NCBI RefSeq assembly: GCF_004006295.1
Contig: NZ_CP026095.1
Coordinates: 3,582,001 to 3,646,000 of the forward strand
Length of the DNA: 64,000 nucleotides
Direction: 5' to 3'
Origin: Peribacillus asahii
GTDB lineage: Bacteria > Bacillota > Bacilli > Bacillales > DSM-1321
Part shown: positions 1 through 8,885 of the stretch, one piece after another
Numbering within the stretch: position 1 is the first letter of the stretch
How the letters are laid out: each line of letters opens with the position of its first letter
Program-made: the position numbers and the translations under genes
Notes under the pieces: generated by a model
Database searches by the model: none
Seen by the model: only the letters and a program-made list of their open reading frames with translations
Told to the model about the DNA's origin: nothing

Positions 1-329
1 CAGACCATATTAGAGAGAATAAAAATAGAAAACAAAAAAGCAAATAAGCCTACTAAAAAACCGCTATTCTTTAAAACTCGCTTCCATAAGAACGGAACGC
101 CCTTTCCATGTAAAAAGGTAACCTTGCAATCACTTTTGCGAACGATTTGACGTAGCTTTGGAATATCGCTTATCTCCATATAAAAAACAAGGGCCTCAGT
201 GCCTATGCGCTTGACATCCCACACATGAAGCCCTCTTCTTGTTAAGCTATTAATCAAACGTTCTGTCCCTCTCCCGAATGCTTTTACTTTTACATAGCCT
301 GTATAATAGTTTGTCCATTGGTTTTTCAT
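1..329 (-). CDS. yqfD: YqfD sporulation protein, N-terminal part (cut by window edge)
   Basis: The frame opens at an ATG ending at 329 and runs off the left edge after about 109 codons. It starts MKNQWTNYYTGYVKVKAFG, and a hydrophobic, probably membrane-spanning segment (about residues 88-108) follows a basic region. This matches the N-terminus of YqfD, a sigma-E-dependent membrane protein needed for efficient sporulation in B. subtilis whose biochemical role is not established. A GGGAGG ribosome binding site lies just upstream, inside the 16-nt gap after yqfC, so the two genes form one transcription unit as in B. subtilis. The C-terminal part, and phoH expected beyond it, are outside the window. 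Confidence 0.85.
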   Translation of the reverse strand, partial: MKNQWTNYYTGYVKVKAFGRGTERLINSLTRRGLHVWDVKRIGTEALVFYMEISDIPKLRQIVRKSDCKVTFLHGKGVPFLWKRVLKNSGFLVGLFAFLFSIFILSNMV

Positions 330-345
330 CGGTACCTCCCAGGAC

Positions 346-630
346 TCATTCATTAATAAAAAGAACTTGTTCAATCTGACCCTCGAGCATAATCTCTTCA
401 GGTAAAATCGTTTTTATAACAAAGGCTGAGCCTTTTATTAACAGTTGACCATGTTTAAGCATCAGCCTTACTTCACGATCGGTAAAGGCTAACAATCCCC
501 GATGGTTTTCAATATAAATATGCAATTGTCCAATCATCGTGATTCGTGGAAGGTCCATTATGACATCTTCTGGAAGGTCTGCTTTTTTGACAATGAGCTG
601 TTTTAATTGTTGCCCCCATTTACGCGCCAT
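346..630 (-). CDS. yqfC: YqfC family sporulation protein
   Basis: This 94-residue protein starts MARKWGQQLKQLIVKKADLP and contains the family core: DLPRITMIGQLHIYIENHRG, then TDREVRLMLKHG. That is the size and architecture of YqfC, a small sigma-E-regulon protein transcribed with yqfD. A strong AAAGGAGG site precedes the ATG by about seven bases. It has no signal peptide or transmembrane helix and is probably a cytoplasmic or membrane-associated mother-cell protein. The family assignment is firm; the function is unknown. Confidence 0.9.
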   Translation of the reverse strand: MARKWGQQLKQLIVKKADLPEDVIMDLPRITMIGQLHIYIENHRGLLAFTDREVRLMLKHGQLLIKGSAFVIKTILPEEIMLEGQIEQVLFINE

Positions 631-700
631 AAAAAAGAACCTCCTTTCATCTCAAATGTATGAAATTATTTATCAATATATGTATAAACATTTGTGATTT

Positions 701-997
701 CAACAGACCGTATCAGCACGGATAATTATTACACTCAATATGTGGAAAAGGTATTAGCAGACAATGACGTTTACATTCTGATACCGCAGAAGCCCTATGA
801 CTTTAACGATGATGATAGATTGATGTTTGTTATGTGAAGTGTATAGCTTCTTAAGAAATACGTTTGATTGCTAAACGTTAAAAAGAGATAAACGTGAAGA
901 TGCTAAGCGTGGTGAATGGGGGCAGGGTGTCCCTTCGGTTGGATATACAATAGAAAAGAACAAGAAGCTTGAAATCATTAAATCGGAAATTAAATGG
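701..997 (+). pseudogene. Remnant of a serine site-specific recombinase
   Basis: On the plus strand, opposite to its neighbours, the gap between yqfC and the yqfB-position gene translates to pieces of a resolvase/invertase-type recombinase. The pieces are a TDRISTDNYYTQYVEKVL stretch, an IPQKPYDFNDDDRLMF stretch, then, after stops and at least one frameshift, RLIAKR, KREDAKRGEWGQGVP and VGYTIEKNKKLEIIKSE. The order and motifs are those of the catalytic-domain end and the linker/start of the recombinase domain of large serine recombinases. No start codon or continuous frame remains, so it is inactive. It is probably the scar of a prophage or skin-like element; the rest of the element is not visible. 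Confidence 0.75.
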
Positions 998-1027
998 AAA
1001 AGGTGAGGTTTAAACTCCACCTCACCT
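996..1027 (-). terminator. Terminator-like hairpin after the floA operon
   Basis: On the minus strand AGGTGAGG pairs with CCTCACCT across an 11-nt loop and is followed by TTTTCC. It sits about 80 nt downstream of the stop of the 1107-1607 gene and would separate the yqeZ-floA unit from yqfC-yqfD. The U tract is short, so efficiency is uncertain. Confidence 0.5.
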
Positions 1028-1106
1028 AGATCACTTCCATTCAATTGTAATCATGCCTGTTAATTAAATGAGCCAAAAATCAACAGTATCATAAGCTTAA
1101 AAATTA

Positions 1107-1607
1107 CTAACGACGAGATTGCCGCAAACTTCGCTTCGCCCTTGGAGGCCCAAGCACTTCAGACATAATAATACCATTGATTAATTCTTGTTTCCCAAAT
1201 GAAAGCTCCTTATGATACACAGGGCTTTGATCATCTGAAATGACCTTCGCAGCAGCAGAAGCAATAGACGGTGTAGAAACAGCCGTTTCGGATTCCCTTT
1301 CTCGCTTCTGTTGTTCCTCATATGCCTGTTGAAGACGCTTTAATTCAGCAATTCTTCTTTCATCCTCTTCCTGTACTTCTACAGCTTCAGCAGATTGAAC
1401 TGGCTTTGCTTCTTGAATAGGCTTTGCAGTCGTCTTCTCTTCCCACTCTTCCTGTATCTCTTGAATCACTTCTTGCCATTTCTTCTTCGGTGCTTCAGGT
1501 TGACGCGGTGAAGTTCGATTCGGCTCTTTCTTTTTCTTAAACATCGAAGAGAGGATACCAATTAAAATAATCAGTAGAAATGGATTCTCGAATAAAAACT
1601 CGAACAT
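1107..1607 (-). CDS. Membrane-anchored charged protein at the yqfB position
   Basis: This 166-residue protein begins MFEFLFENPFLLIILIGIL, a single N-terminal hydrophobic anchor, followed by a lysine cluster (FKKKKEP) and a long, highly charged, probably coiled-coil region rich in E, K, Q and R. The tail is basic (PRAKRSLRQSRR). It follows floA by 22 nt in the same operon, the position held by yqfB in B. subtilis, but I cannot confirm sequence homology by eye. The layout suggests a small membrane protein that could associate with flotillin-containing domains. That is inference from context only. Confidence 0.7.
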   Translation of the reverse strand: MFEFLFENPFLLIILIGILSSMFKKKKEPNRTSPRQPEAPKKKWQEVIQEIQEEWEEKTTAKPIQEAKPVQSAEAVEVQEEDERRIAELKRLQQAYEEQQKRERESETAVSTPSIASAAAKVISDDQSPVYHKELSFGKQELINGIIMSEVLGPPRAKRSLRQSRR

Positions 1608-1629
1608 TTACACTCCTCCATTTCCCCTA

Positions 1630-2616
1630 TTATGTTTCTTTTTGATCTTTAGAAATATTGCTAATTGAATCGCGCATGCTCGTATCAGCTGTGATATTTT
1701 GGATGTTCATATAATCCATCACACCAAGATTTCCTGTTTTTAATGCTTCTGCCATCGCAAGCGGTACTTCCGCTTCAGATTCTACTACCTTCGCTCTCAT
1801 TTCCTGAACCCGAGCAACCATTTCTTGTTCTAAGGCTACAGCCATCGCACGACGTTCTTCGGCCTTCGCTTGAGCGATTTTTTTATCCGCTTCCGCTTGG
1901 TCTGTTTGAAGAATCGCCCCAATATTTTTTCCGATATCTACATCCGCAATATCAATCGATAAGATTTCAAACGCTGTACCAGCATCTAACCCTTTAGTTA
2001 AAACCGTTCTCGAAATTAAATCCGGGTTTTCCAACACCTTTTTATGATTGTCAGACGAACCGATTGTTGAAACAATCCCTTCACCAACACGGGCAATAAT
2101 CGTTTCTTCACCAGCACCACCGACTAAGCGCTCAATATTCGCTCGAACAGTAATTCTTGCTTTTGCTTTTACCTCAATTCCATCCATCGCAACACCAGAA
2201 ATAAATGGCGTTTCAATTACTTTTGGATTAACGCTCATTTGCACAGCTTCTAATACATCACGGCCTGCAAGATCAATGGCTGCACCTCGTTCAAAAGGCA
2301 ATACGATATTTGCACGTTCAGCAGCAATTAACGCATTCACAACTCGGTCTACATTCCCACCAGCTAAATAATGACTTTCTAATTGATTCGTCTTTACTCC
2401 AAGACCTGCCTTGTGTGCTTTAATTAACGGATTCACAACACGGCTTGGAATAACGCGACGCAACCTCATCCCAATCAATGTAAAAATACTCACTTTAACA
2501 CCAGCTGCTAAAGCTGAAATCCAAAGCATCACTGGTACAAATGTAAAAAATACAGCCAATACCACAATAATTGCAATAACAGCCACGATTAAAAAGATTG
2601 TATCTGCTCCTAACAC
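1630..2616 (-). CDS. floA: Flotillin-like protein FloA
   Basis: This 328-residue protein has an N-terminal hydrophobic hairpin (about residues 5-45), then an SPFH/PHB-type domain ([20 protein letters not shown] onward) and an Ala/Glu-rich coiled coil (about residues 235-290, [20 protein letters not shown]). This is the bacterial flotillin FloA (YqfA). FloA oligomerises at the inner face of the cytoplasmic membrane in functional membrane microdomains and influences fluidity, signalling and secretion. Its length agrees with the family (about 330). It follows the NfeD-type protease gene by 23 nt, the classic flotillin-NfeD pairing. Confidence 0.97.
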   Translation of the reverse strand: MLGADTIFLIVAVIAIIVVLAVFFTFVPVMLWISALAAGVKVSIFTLIGMRLRRVIPSRVVNPLIKAHKAGLGVKTNQLESHYLAGGNVDRVVNALIAAERANIVLPFERGAAIDLAGRDVLEAVQMSVNPKVIETPFISGVAMDGIEVKAKARITVRANIERLVGGAGEETIIARVGEGIVSTIGSSDNHKKVLENPDLISRTVLTKGLDAGTAFEILSIDIADVDIGKNIGAILQTDQAEADKKIAQAKAEERRAMAVALEQEMVARVQEMRAKVVESEAEVPLAMAEALKTGNLGVMDYMNIQNITADTSMRDSISNISKDQKET

Positions 2617-2639
2617 TATTTCATCCTCCTCTGCGTTCT

Positions 2640-3947
2640 TTAATTTTCTGGAACTTCTCGAACGACAATTCGAGACCCTTCTACTTTCACCACTTTAACA
2701 CTAGAACCTTTTAAAATAAAACTTCCCTCAGACACGACATCTAGTCTTTCTTCATTGATAATTGCCGTACCAGCAGGCCTTAAATCAGTTACCGCTTTCC
2801 CTTGCATCCCAATCAATTCTGTTCGATTCGGATTACTTACATACCCTTGTTCCGTGTTCGTTGAATCAGTTAATATCATTTTTCTAAAAAATTTCATCTT
2901 TTTCCCAAACACCTTTACTAATAGAATGGATAAACAAATAGACACTGTCAGCGCAATTAACAACGAAATTGTTATATGGACTGGATCACTCGCTGCCAAA
3001 AATAAGCTTCCAACAACCGCAGTAAGGCCTAATAAACCTGCAATCCCTCCTGGAATAAAGAATTCCAATATAACTAGAACTATACCAAGTATAAACAGCA
3101 CGAGCGTTTCATAACCTGTTAGCCCGGCAACAAGATGTCCATAAAAGAACAAGACTAATGAAAGCACACCTATAAGCCCAGGAAAAATTAATCCTGGAGA
3201 AAATATCTCAATCACAATCCCTATACCAGCAAGCGTTAATAAAAGAGGGATAACATACGGATTCGTTAAAAAACGAGCAAGCTTTTCAGGAAAACTTTCT
3301 TCAAGTGAACGAATATCTGCATCCTCTATTCCTAGTATACTATACAGTTCCGCTTTCCCTGAGACCGTACCCTCACTATATCCCGCCTTTTTTGCTTGTT
3401 TAGCTGTGAAGGTTAACAGTTTTCCCTTCTCGGCTCCATACTCCGGCAAATCAAGATTTTCGTCCGCCATCGCTTTTGCATAGATGGGGTCACGTCCATT
3501 TTGTTCAGCAGCTGTAGCCATAGCCGCTAACCAATATGATTGCGCTTTCTTGTCCGCTGCATTTCCAGCTGAATCAATCACAGCAGCTGACCCCATTGTC
3601 GCACTTGGCACCATATAAATTTCATCCGCACTTAGCGAGATATACGCCCCAGCAGATAAAGCACGATTATTCACATAAGCAACCGTCTTGACTGATGTAT
3701 CTGTTAATAATTTTGCAATTTCCCCAGCAGCATCGACCGCACCACCTGGCGTATTCACTTCAAAAATAACAAGATCCGCCTGAGCTGACTCCGCTGTATC
3801 TAAAGCTCTCTCTAAAAAAGCAGCCAAGCCTTTTTCAACGGTCGCTTCCACTGGCACAACATACACGACCTTATCTTTTGCAGATGCAAAGGGCACTAGT
3901 AAAAATATCATAAGGCAAAAAAGAAAAACAACACGCCAACTTCTCAA
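2640..3947 (-). CDS. yqeZ: NfeD-type membrane-bound serine protease, FloA partner
   Basis: With a TTG start at 3947 this is a 435-residue protein. The start is preferred because AAAGGAGG lies seven bases upstream, and because it places a good signal peptide ([16 protein letters not shown]) at the N-terminus; the longer frame has no ribosome binding site. A ClpP/crotonase-like protease domain follows, with a region around [20 protein letters not shown] that holds the probable catalytic serine. Then come four to five membrane helices and a C-terminal OB-fold NfeD domain ([20 protein letters not shown]). Family members cleave membrane substrates such as stomatin/flotillin partners. It is the first gene of the floA operon. 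Confidence 0.92.
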   Translation of the reverse strand: MRSWRVVFLFCLMIFLLVPFASAKDKVVYVVPVEATVEKGLAAFLERALDTAESAQADLVIFEVNTPGGAVDAAGEIAKLLTDTSVKTVAYVNNRALSAGAYISLSADEIYMVPSATMGSAAVIDSAGNAADKKAQSYWLAAMATAAEQNGRDPIYAKAMADENLDLPEYGAEKGKLLTFTAKQAKKAGYSEGTVSGKAELYSILGIEDADIRSLEESFPEKLARFLTNPYVIPLLLTLAGIGIVIEIFSPGLIFPGLIGVLSLVLFFYGHLVAGLTGYETLVLFILGIVLVILEFFIPGGIAGLLGLTAVVGSLFLAASDPVHITISLLIALTVSICLSILLVKVFGKKMKFFRKMILTDSTNTEQGYVSNPNRTELIGMQGKAVTDLRPAGTAIINEERLDVVSEGSFILKGSSVKVVKVEGSRIVVREVPEN

Positions 3948-4113
3948 CGAGACTCCTCCTTTCCCGTTTTTTAAATTTCTATACTTAACAGTACGATTCA
4001 CTTTTAAAAAAGTTTCAGATAAAGTTTCAAAATATAAAGTTTTTTCGAGATTACCAAACAAATCAGAAGAATTTCTTTAAAGAAGCGTTCCTCAAGTTTA
4101 GCTTATATACAGC

Positions 4114-4139
4114 AAAAAACCACAGGCATACGCCTGCGG
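4114..4139 (-). terminator. Rho-independent terminator of rpsU-yqeY
   Basis: On the minus strand the arms CCGCAGGC and GCCTGTGG form a tight GC-rich hairpin (one G-U pair) followed by TTTTTT. It lies 14 nt past the yqeY stop. Confidence 0.88.
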
Positions 4140-4153
4140 CTTAGGTTTTGAGT

Positions 4154-4597
4154 TTAAGATAGATGTTGTTGTACTAATTTATTAACCAGAGAACCATCTG
4201 CTTTGCCTTTTACTTTAGGCATTAAAGCACTCATAACTCTCCCCATATCTGCTTTAGATGTGGCATTTACTTCTTCAATTGTTTGTTTAACAATTGAAGA
4301 TATTTCTTCTGCTGAAAGTTGCTCCGGCATATATGCCTCAACGTAACCTATTTCGATACGGATTTTATCCACGAGATCGGTACGATCTGCATTTGCAAAC
4401 TCATTGAGGGAGTCTTTGCGTTGTTTTAATTCGCGAGAGAGCACTGTCAATTCTTCTTCTTCTGTTAATTCTTGTCTTAGCTTTAACGCTTCATTTTGAA
4501 GCGAAGCTTTTAACATGCGAATAACAGAGAGTTTGTCCTTTTCTTTGTTCTTCATCGCTTGTTTCATATCATTATTTAAACGCTCGAGAAGACTCAT
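4154..4597 (-). CDS. yqeY: YqeY/GatB-like tail-domain protein
   Basis: This 147-residue protein ([20 protein letters not shown]) is helical throughout and ends [20 protein letters not shown], the hallmark of the GatB/YqeY domain that also forms the tail of tRNA amidotransferase subunit B. It stands alone here and may bind tRNA or assist translation; its role is not established. Two consecutive ATGs exist. The second is chosen because it gives a seven-base spacing to GAGGG and matches the family N-terminus. It lies 14 nt after rpsU in the conserved rpsU-yqeY pair. Confidence 0.93.
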   Translation of the reverse strand: MSLLERLNNDMKQAMKNKEKDKLSVIRMLKASLQNEALKLRQELTEEEELTVLSRELKQRKDSLNEFANADRTDLVDKIRIEIGYVEAYMPEQLSAEEISSIVKQTIEEVNATSKADMGRVMSALMPKVKGKADGSLVNKLVQQHLS

Positions 4598-4611
4598 CAT
4601 TCCACCCTCTC

Positions 4612-4785
4612 TTAGAATTTACGTTTTCTTGCAGCTTCAGACTTTTTCTTACGTTTTACGCTTGGCTTTTCATAAAATTCACGCTTTCTAGCTTCCTGAA
4701 GCGATCCTGATTTAGATACAGTACGTTTGAAACGACGAAGAGCATCTTCAAGCGATTCGTTTTTACGAACAACGGTTTTAGACAT
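4612..4785 (-). CDS. rpsU: 30S ribosomal protein S21
   Basis: The 57-residue basic protein ([20 protein letters not shown] ... SEAARKRKF) is ribosomal protein S21, a small-subunit protein near the 3' end of 16S rRNA that helps initiation. The ATG at 4785 is chosen over an in-frame upstream ATG because GAGGGAGGG lies immediately upstream and the length fits the family. In B. subtilis loss of S21 affects motility and biofilm choices. It is transcribed with yqeY. Confidence 0.97.
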   Translation of the reverse strand: MSKTVVRKNESLEDALRRFKRTVSKSGSLQEARKREFYEKPSVKRKKKSEAARKRKF

Positions 4786-5012
4786 CTCTTTCCCTCCCTC
4801 CGAAAACAACACACTAACTTATATTCGCAACATGTTATACATGTACTAAACAATTATAATATATCATTTTTAACAGGTCAACCAATAAAACAAAACTTAT
4901 TTCAAAAGCGCAAACAGAACTTAAATAGACAGCTATGCATCTTTTGAAATTTTTCCTATTTAGAAGTTATTTCCTCATTTACTTAGCCATAACATGATAA
5001 GGAGGTGGAGGC

Positions 5013-5933
5013 ATGTACAATTTATTTTTATTTCTTTTATTTATTGGAATCTTCTTAGCTGGAATGGCTGTACTTCGAATGGGTTTATTCCACTTATCCG
5101 GAGAAGCCTTACAAGCTCTCTTATTAAAACTAACAAATAAACCGTGGAAAGGATTTCTTACCGGGATTGGCTTTACCGGATTGTTACAAAGCAGTTCCGC
5201 TGTAATGGTGATGACAGTCGGCTTCGTATCCGCTGGCAGTTTAACGTTCCCACAAACAATCGGTATTATCCTTGGGACAAACATTGGTTCAACCTTCATT
5301 ACGGAGTTTTTAACATTTTCTCTAGATTCCCTCATCATTCCTGGTCTTATTTGTGGAGCCTGTTTAACTTGTATTCCTCATCTTGTCTTACGAAGCAGCG
5401 GAATTGCCTTCATCGGCCTAAGTGCCATATTTGCGGCCATGAGCGGCTTTAAATATTTATCATCACCGATTGCAAGCTATCCAATTGTTCAAACCCTCCT
5501 AATAGAGATGAAGGAGCATTGGATTATCGGCTTACTAGTGGGGATTGTGTTAACAGCTTGCATCCATTCTAGCTCAGCCGTTATCGGTATGGCGATGAGC
5601 TTTTTAGCAAGCGGGGAGCTATCCGTTTCCTCAGCCATTATTATTATGCTCGGCTCGAATATCGGCACATGTATTACAGGCTACATGGCGAGCATCGGTT
5701 CAGGTAAAGAAGCAACCTTCACCGCCTATGCTCATATATGGCTAAATGTCTTAGGCGTTTTTGCCTTTCTTCCATTGGTTAATCAATTAGAACAACTCGC
5801 TGCCTATTTTACAACAAATCCAGCAACACAGCTTGCCCATGCTAGCGTCCTATTTAATGTTATAACCTCTGTGATTGTGCTTCCTTTTGCTAAACATTTT
5901 GCAAAATTTATTTTATTTTTACATCACCGTTAA
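5013..5933 (+). CDS. yqeW: Na/Pi-cotransporter II family membrane protein YqeW
   Basis: This 306-residue, very hydrophobic protein has about eight helices and an internal duplication. The two signature repeats are GLLQSSSAVMVMTVGF and CIHSSSAVIGMAMSF, each followed by an LGTNIGST or LGSNIGTC loop. These QSSSA and GTNIGT motifs line the sodium and phosphate site in the NptA/PhoU-like Na/Pi cotransporter family. The length matches YqeW, which lacks the PhoU-like tail of longer relatives. AAGGAGGTGG precedes the ATG. It is transcribed away from rpsU. Confidence 0.92.
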   Translation: MYNLFLFLLFIGIFLAGMAVLRMGLFHLSGEALQALLLKLTNKPWKGFLTGIGFTGLLQSSSAVMVMTVGFVSAGSLTFPQTIGIILGTNIGSTFITEFLTFSLDSLIIPGLICGACLTCIPHLVLRSSGIAFIGLSAIFAAMSGFKYLSSPIASYPIVQTLLIEMKEHWIIGLLVGIVLTACIHSSSAVIGMAMSFLASGELSVSSAIIIMLGSNIGTCITGYMASIGSGKEATFTAYAHIWLNVLGVFAFLPLVNQLEQLAAYFTTNPATQLAHASVLFNVITSVIVLPFAKHFAKFILFLHHR

Positions 5934-5943
5934 CAATTTATTG

Positions 5944-5980
5944 TAAAGAATTCATCTTGAGATTTTTAATGAATTCTTTA
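5944..5980 (+). terminator. Inverted repeat after yqeW, probable terminator
   Basis: TAAAGAATTCAT and ATGAATTCTTTA are perfect 12-bp arms around a 13-nt loop, starting 10 nt after the yqeW stop. A loosely T-rich stretch (TGATTTCTTTACTTATTT) follows on the plus strand. The stem is AT-rich, so it may be a weak terminator or a protein-binding palindrome. Confidence 0.5.
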
Positions 5981-6016
5981 TGATTTCTTTACTTATTTGT
6001 GGTATTTCTTTTTTTA

Positions 6017-6064
6017 TTTTCCAATTAAAATGCAGATAACATCGTATACATTTTAATTGGAAAA
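6017..6064 (+). promoter_or_regulatory. Perfect 16-bp inverted repeat abutting the next gene's ribosome binding site
   Basis: TTTTCCAATTAAAATG (6017-6032) and CATTTTAATTGGAAAA (6049-6064) are exact reverse complements separated by 16 nt. The right arm runs directly into the GGAG Shine-Dalgarno of the 6076 gene. It could be a repressor operator or an mRNA hairpin occluding initiation. No known riboswitch consensus is seen. Confidence 0.7.
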
Positions 6065-6075
6065 GGAGTATAAAT

Positions 6076-7782
6076 ATGCTCAAAAAATTACATCCCTTTA
6101 AGAAAACACTTCCCTATGCATTAGCTATCTCTTTATTAATACCTAGCACAATTGTAGAAGCACAAGAAACAACCAGTTCGATACATACAAAGCCCACAAG
6201 TTTCAATAACACACTAGAAATTTCGAAAATCGCTGGTTATAGTACTGGGGCTACGGACGAAGAAGGTGGAGTAGCCGAAATTATTAAGTACAATCCCGAT
6301 AATAAAAAGTTTTACCTCGTTAATGGAAAAACACAAACGCTTGATATCGTTAGCTTAAAAAACTTGACTTCCAATAGAGGTCAATCATTAGCAAAAGAAA
6401 AATCAATCGATATCGCCAAAGCTGTTAATACAAAATCTTTTACGTACGGAGATTTAACAAGCATTGATATTAATACAAAAAAGAAAGTGATTGTTGCTGC
6501 TGTTCAAGAAAAGGATTATACAAAAAGCGGAAAGATTGTCGTGATGGACTATACAGGAAAGGTTCTAAAAACTTTTCATACTGGTGTTCAGCCTGACATG
6601 ATTAAAATGAGTAAAGATGGCTCCTATATTTTAACCGCAGATGAAGGCGAACCAAGAAAAGGCCTAGTAAATGGAATAGATCCCGAAGGTTCAGTCACTA
6701 TTGTTCAGTATCCATCTGGAAAAACAAAGCAAGTTAAGTTTAATGATACTAAAGTCATTGCTGACGATGTATATATACGAAATAAGGCAGAGAAACAAAA
6801 CGCTATTAAAGATTTAGAACCAGAATATATTGCATTGTCCGCTAATAACAAAAAAGCATATGTCACACTTCAAGAAAACAATGCAGTTGCAACTATTGAT
6901 ATAAAGAAAGGAAAAGTACAATCTGTGAAATCCTTAGGTTTTAAAGATCATTCTTTACCTCAGAATGCATTGGATGCAGCAAGAGATGACAAAATCAATA
7001 TTACTACTTTACCTATACTAGGGGCCTATATGCCAGACTCTATTGCTGAAGTAACTATCAATGGTATCAGCTATCTCATAACAGCGAATGAAGGAGATGC
7101 TACAGAATGGGAGGAATTCGTAAATGTCTCAGAATTTAAGGACATAAAAGATACAATCACTATTAGAGAAGGTACATTTCAAGGCATGACAAAACAGGAA
7201 GCTGAAAATAAACTAGAAATGATGAAAAATGATTCAGCTTATAACAAATTAGAGGTCATTCAAGACATGGGAAATGATGCCGTTTATACTTATGGCGGAC
7301 GCTCCTTCTCTATCTGGAAAGCTGATACAATGGAATTGGTTTTTGACAGTGGCAGTGACTTCGAAAGCATTACAGCTCAACGATATCCAAACTATTTTAA
7401 CTGGTCGAATGACGATAATATAATGGATAAAAGAAGCGTTAAAAAGGGGCCAGAGCCGGAAGATATAAAGATTGGAAAAGTCGATGGTAAATTATTCGCA
7501 TTTATTGGACTTGAACGAATTGGCGGAATCATGACCTATGATATTTCTGATCCGACTAATCCTGTATTTGTAAATTATTTAAATACGAGAGATTTTAGCC
7601 AAAGTATCGCAGGCGATGTTTCACCCGAGGGACTTGAATTCATCCCCGCACACATGAGCCCAACTCTAAAGCCATTGATTTTAGCAGGATATGAAGTAAG
7701 CGGAACCGCTTCAATCAATGAGATGAATAGCAAACCATTTAATTCTTCAAAGTTAAAACTACCATTAAAGTATATGCAATAA
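6076..7782 (+). CDS. Secreted choice-of-anchor I domain propeller protein
   Basis: This 568-residue protein has a basic N-terminus and a signal peptide (LPYALAISLLIPSTIVEA, probable cleavage near residue 30). The mature part looks like a beta-propeller: repeated blades such as LEISKIAGYSTGATDEEGG, IVVMDYTGKVLKTF, GVQPDMIKMSKDGSYILTAD and IGGIMTYDISDPTNPVFVN, plus the conserved motifs TADEGEPR, TANEGDATEW and PEGLEF. These define the choice-of-anchor I family, often labelled alkaline-phosphatase-like. Relatives are extracellular and sometimes phosphate-starvation induced; catalytic activity is not demonstrated from sequence. No sortase or lipobox signal is present, so it is probably secreted. 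AAAGGAG precedes the ATG. Confidence 0.85.
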   Translation: MLKKLHPFKKTLPYALAISLLIPSTIVEAQETTSSIHTKPTSFNNTLEISKIAGYSTGATDEEGGVAEIIKYNPDNKKFYLVNGKTQTLDIVSLKNLTSNRGQSLAKEKSIDIAKAVNTKSFTYGDLTSIDINTKKKVIVAAVQEKDYTKSGKIVVMDYTGKVLKTFHTGVQPDMIKMSKDGSYILTADEGEPRKGLVNGIDPEGSVTIVQYPSGKTKQVKFNDTKVIADDVYIRNKAEKQNAIKDLEPEYIALSANNKKAYVTLQENNAVATIDIKKGKVQSVKSLGFKDHSLPQNALDAARDDKINITTLPILGAYMPDSIAEVTINGISYLITANEGDATEWEEFVNVSEFKDIKDTITIREGTFQGMTKQEAENKLEMMKNDSAYNKLEVIQDMGNDAVYTYGGRSFSIWKADTMELVFDSGSDFESITAQRYPNYFNWSNDDNIMDKRSVKKGPEPEDIKIGKVDGKLFAFIGLERIGGIMTYDISDPTNPVFVNYLNTRDFSQSIAGDVSPEGLEFIPAHMSPTLKPLILAGYEVSGTASINEMNSKPFNSSKLKLPLKYMQ

Positions 7783-7822
7783 ACAAAGCAGGAAATAAAC
7801 CATCCAAAGTAATGAGGGTTAG

Positions 7823-7887
7823 CCAGTAAAACACAGAAGCACCTTGGTCACAAACCCAAAGGTGCAGTTGTTTCTTGACTTCACTGG
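7823..7887 (+). other. Structured intergenic segment of unknown role
   Basis: Nested complementary arms occur: CCAGT (7823) with ACTGG (7883), AAACA with TGTTT, and GCACCTT (7839-7845) with AAGGTGC (7859-7865). They would fold into one long interrupted hairpin. It lies in the 264-nt gap between the 3' ends of the propeller gene and deoC. I recognise no RNA family, and no conserved ORF is present. Confidence 0.4.
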
Positions 7888-7979
7888 CCGAGCAAATCGC
7901 GACTTCGGGAGACTAGACACTTACGTTTAGGTCGAGACATTCACCCCAATTTACAGGGATTTCACAATCTCCTATGAAG

Positions 7980-8019
7980 AAAAAGGAGAAGAGGCAGTTA
8001 CCGCTCTCTTCTCCTTTTT
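7980..8019. terminator. Bidirectional terminator between the propeller gene and deoC
   Basis: AAAAAGGAGAAGAG (7980-7993) pairs with CTCTTCTCCTTTTT (8006-8019) around a 12-nt loop. It has A-rich and T-rich flanks on both sides and sits between two convergent genes. Confidence 0.88.
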
Positions 8020-8046
8020 TATATGACATTCCAAAAACACACTCAC

Positions 8047-8718
8047 TTAATAATCCGTTTTAGCTGTTAATCCATTCACAATAGCGACACCGGCACTTGC
8101 GCCAATACGCGTTGCCCCTGCTGCAATGACATCCTGGGCATCCTTTGTATTCCGAACACCGCCTGATGCTTTAACGCCAATACCAGACCCTACAGTGGCT
8201 CTCATTAAAGCGACATCCTCAACAGTTGCTCCACCTGTTGAAAACCCTGTCGATGTTTTAACAAAATCGATTCCTGCTTTTACCGCAAGCTCACACGCGC
8301 GTACTTTTTCTTCTTTTGTTAATAGCGATGTTTCAATAATTGCTTTCGTTAGCGCTTTGCCTTTCGCCGCATCTACAACAGCACGAATATCACGTTCAAC
8401 TAATTCATCATTTTGATCTTTTAACGCCCCAATATTAATGACCATGTCCACTTCTTGTGCACCATTTTCAATAGCATTTACTGTTTCAAAAGCCTTTACT
8501 TCCGGCGTATTGGCACCTAATGGAAAGCCAATTACCGTACATACCTTTACAGTTGAACCTTGGAGCAGCTCACTTGAATACTTTATCCAAGTAGGATTCA
8601 CGCAAACAGAAGCAAACTTATATTCTTTTGCTTCTTTACATAATACTTCTATTTGTTCTTTTGTAGCATCCGCTTTTAATAGTGTATGATCAATAAGACT
8701 GGCTATTTCAACCGTCAT
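8047..8718 (-). CDS. deoC: Deoxyribose-phosphate aldolase
   Basis: This 223-residue class I aldolase cleaves 2-deoxy-D-ribose 5-phosphate to glyceraldehyde 3-phosphate and acetaldehyde in deoxynucleoside catabolism. The Schiff-base lysine is in VKTSTGF (K154), and the conserved D91 is in [12 protein letters not shown]. The C-terminal VKASGGVRN and GATRIGAS phosphate-binding motifs are present. The ATG at 8718 is used because AAAGGAG precedes it and the length fits the family; the longer frame adds an unsupported leader. It stands alone, unlike the B. subtilis dra-nupC-pdp operon. Confidence 0.96.
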   Translation of the reverse strand: MTVEIASLIDHTLLKADATKEQIEVLCKEAKEYKFASVCVNPTWIKYSSELLQGSTVKVCTVIGFPLGANTPEVKAFETVNAIENGAQEVDMVINIGALKDQNDELVERDIRAVVDAAKGKALTKAIIETSLLTKEEKVRACELAVKAGIDFVKTSTGFSTGGATVEDVALMRATVGSGIGVKASGGVRNTKDAQDVIAAGATRIGASAGVAIVNGLTAKTDY

Positions 8719-8857
8719 AGGTGATTCTCCTTTCAAATAAAGAGACTTTGTTATACTATCTTTTATCATAACATACTTCAGTTATTTAGAAGATATACAC
8801 TTAATTGAGATAACTTTTTTGAGGCTGCTAATCATGAAAACAGAGAAAACTCTACTA

Positions 8858-8885
8858 ATAAAAAGACAGCGAAAAATCGCTGTCT
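8858..8885 (-). terminator. Rho-independent terminator of rsmE-mtaB
   Basis: On the minus strand AGACAGCGA pairs with TCGCTGTCT and is followed by TTTTT. The first arm begins within the last base of the mtaB stop codon. Confidence 0.88.

Noticed and set aside
5941-6016. Pho box upstream of the propeller gene
   Set aside because: TTTATG/TTTACT-like hexamers occur about 11 nt apart, but match the TTAACA consensus too poorly to call.
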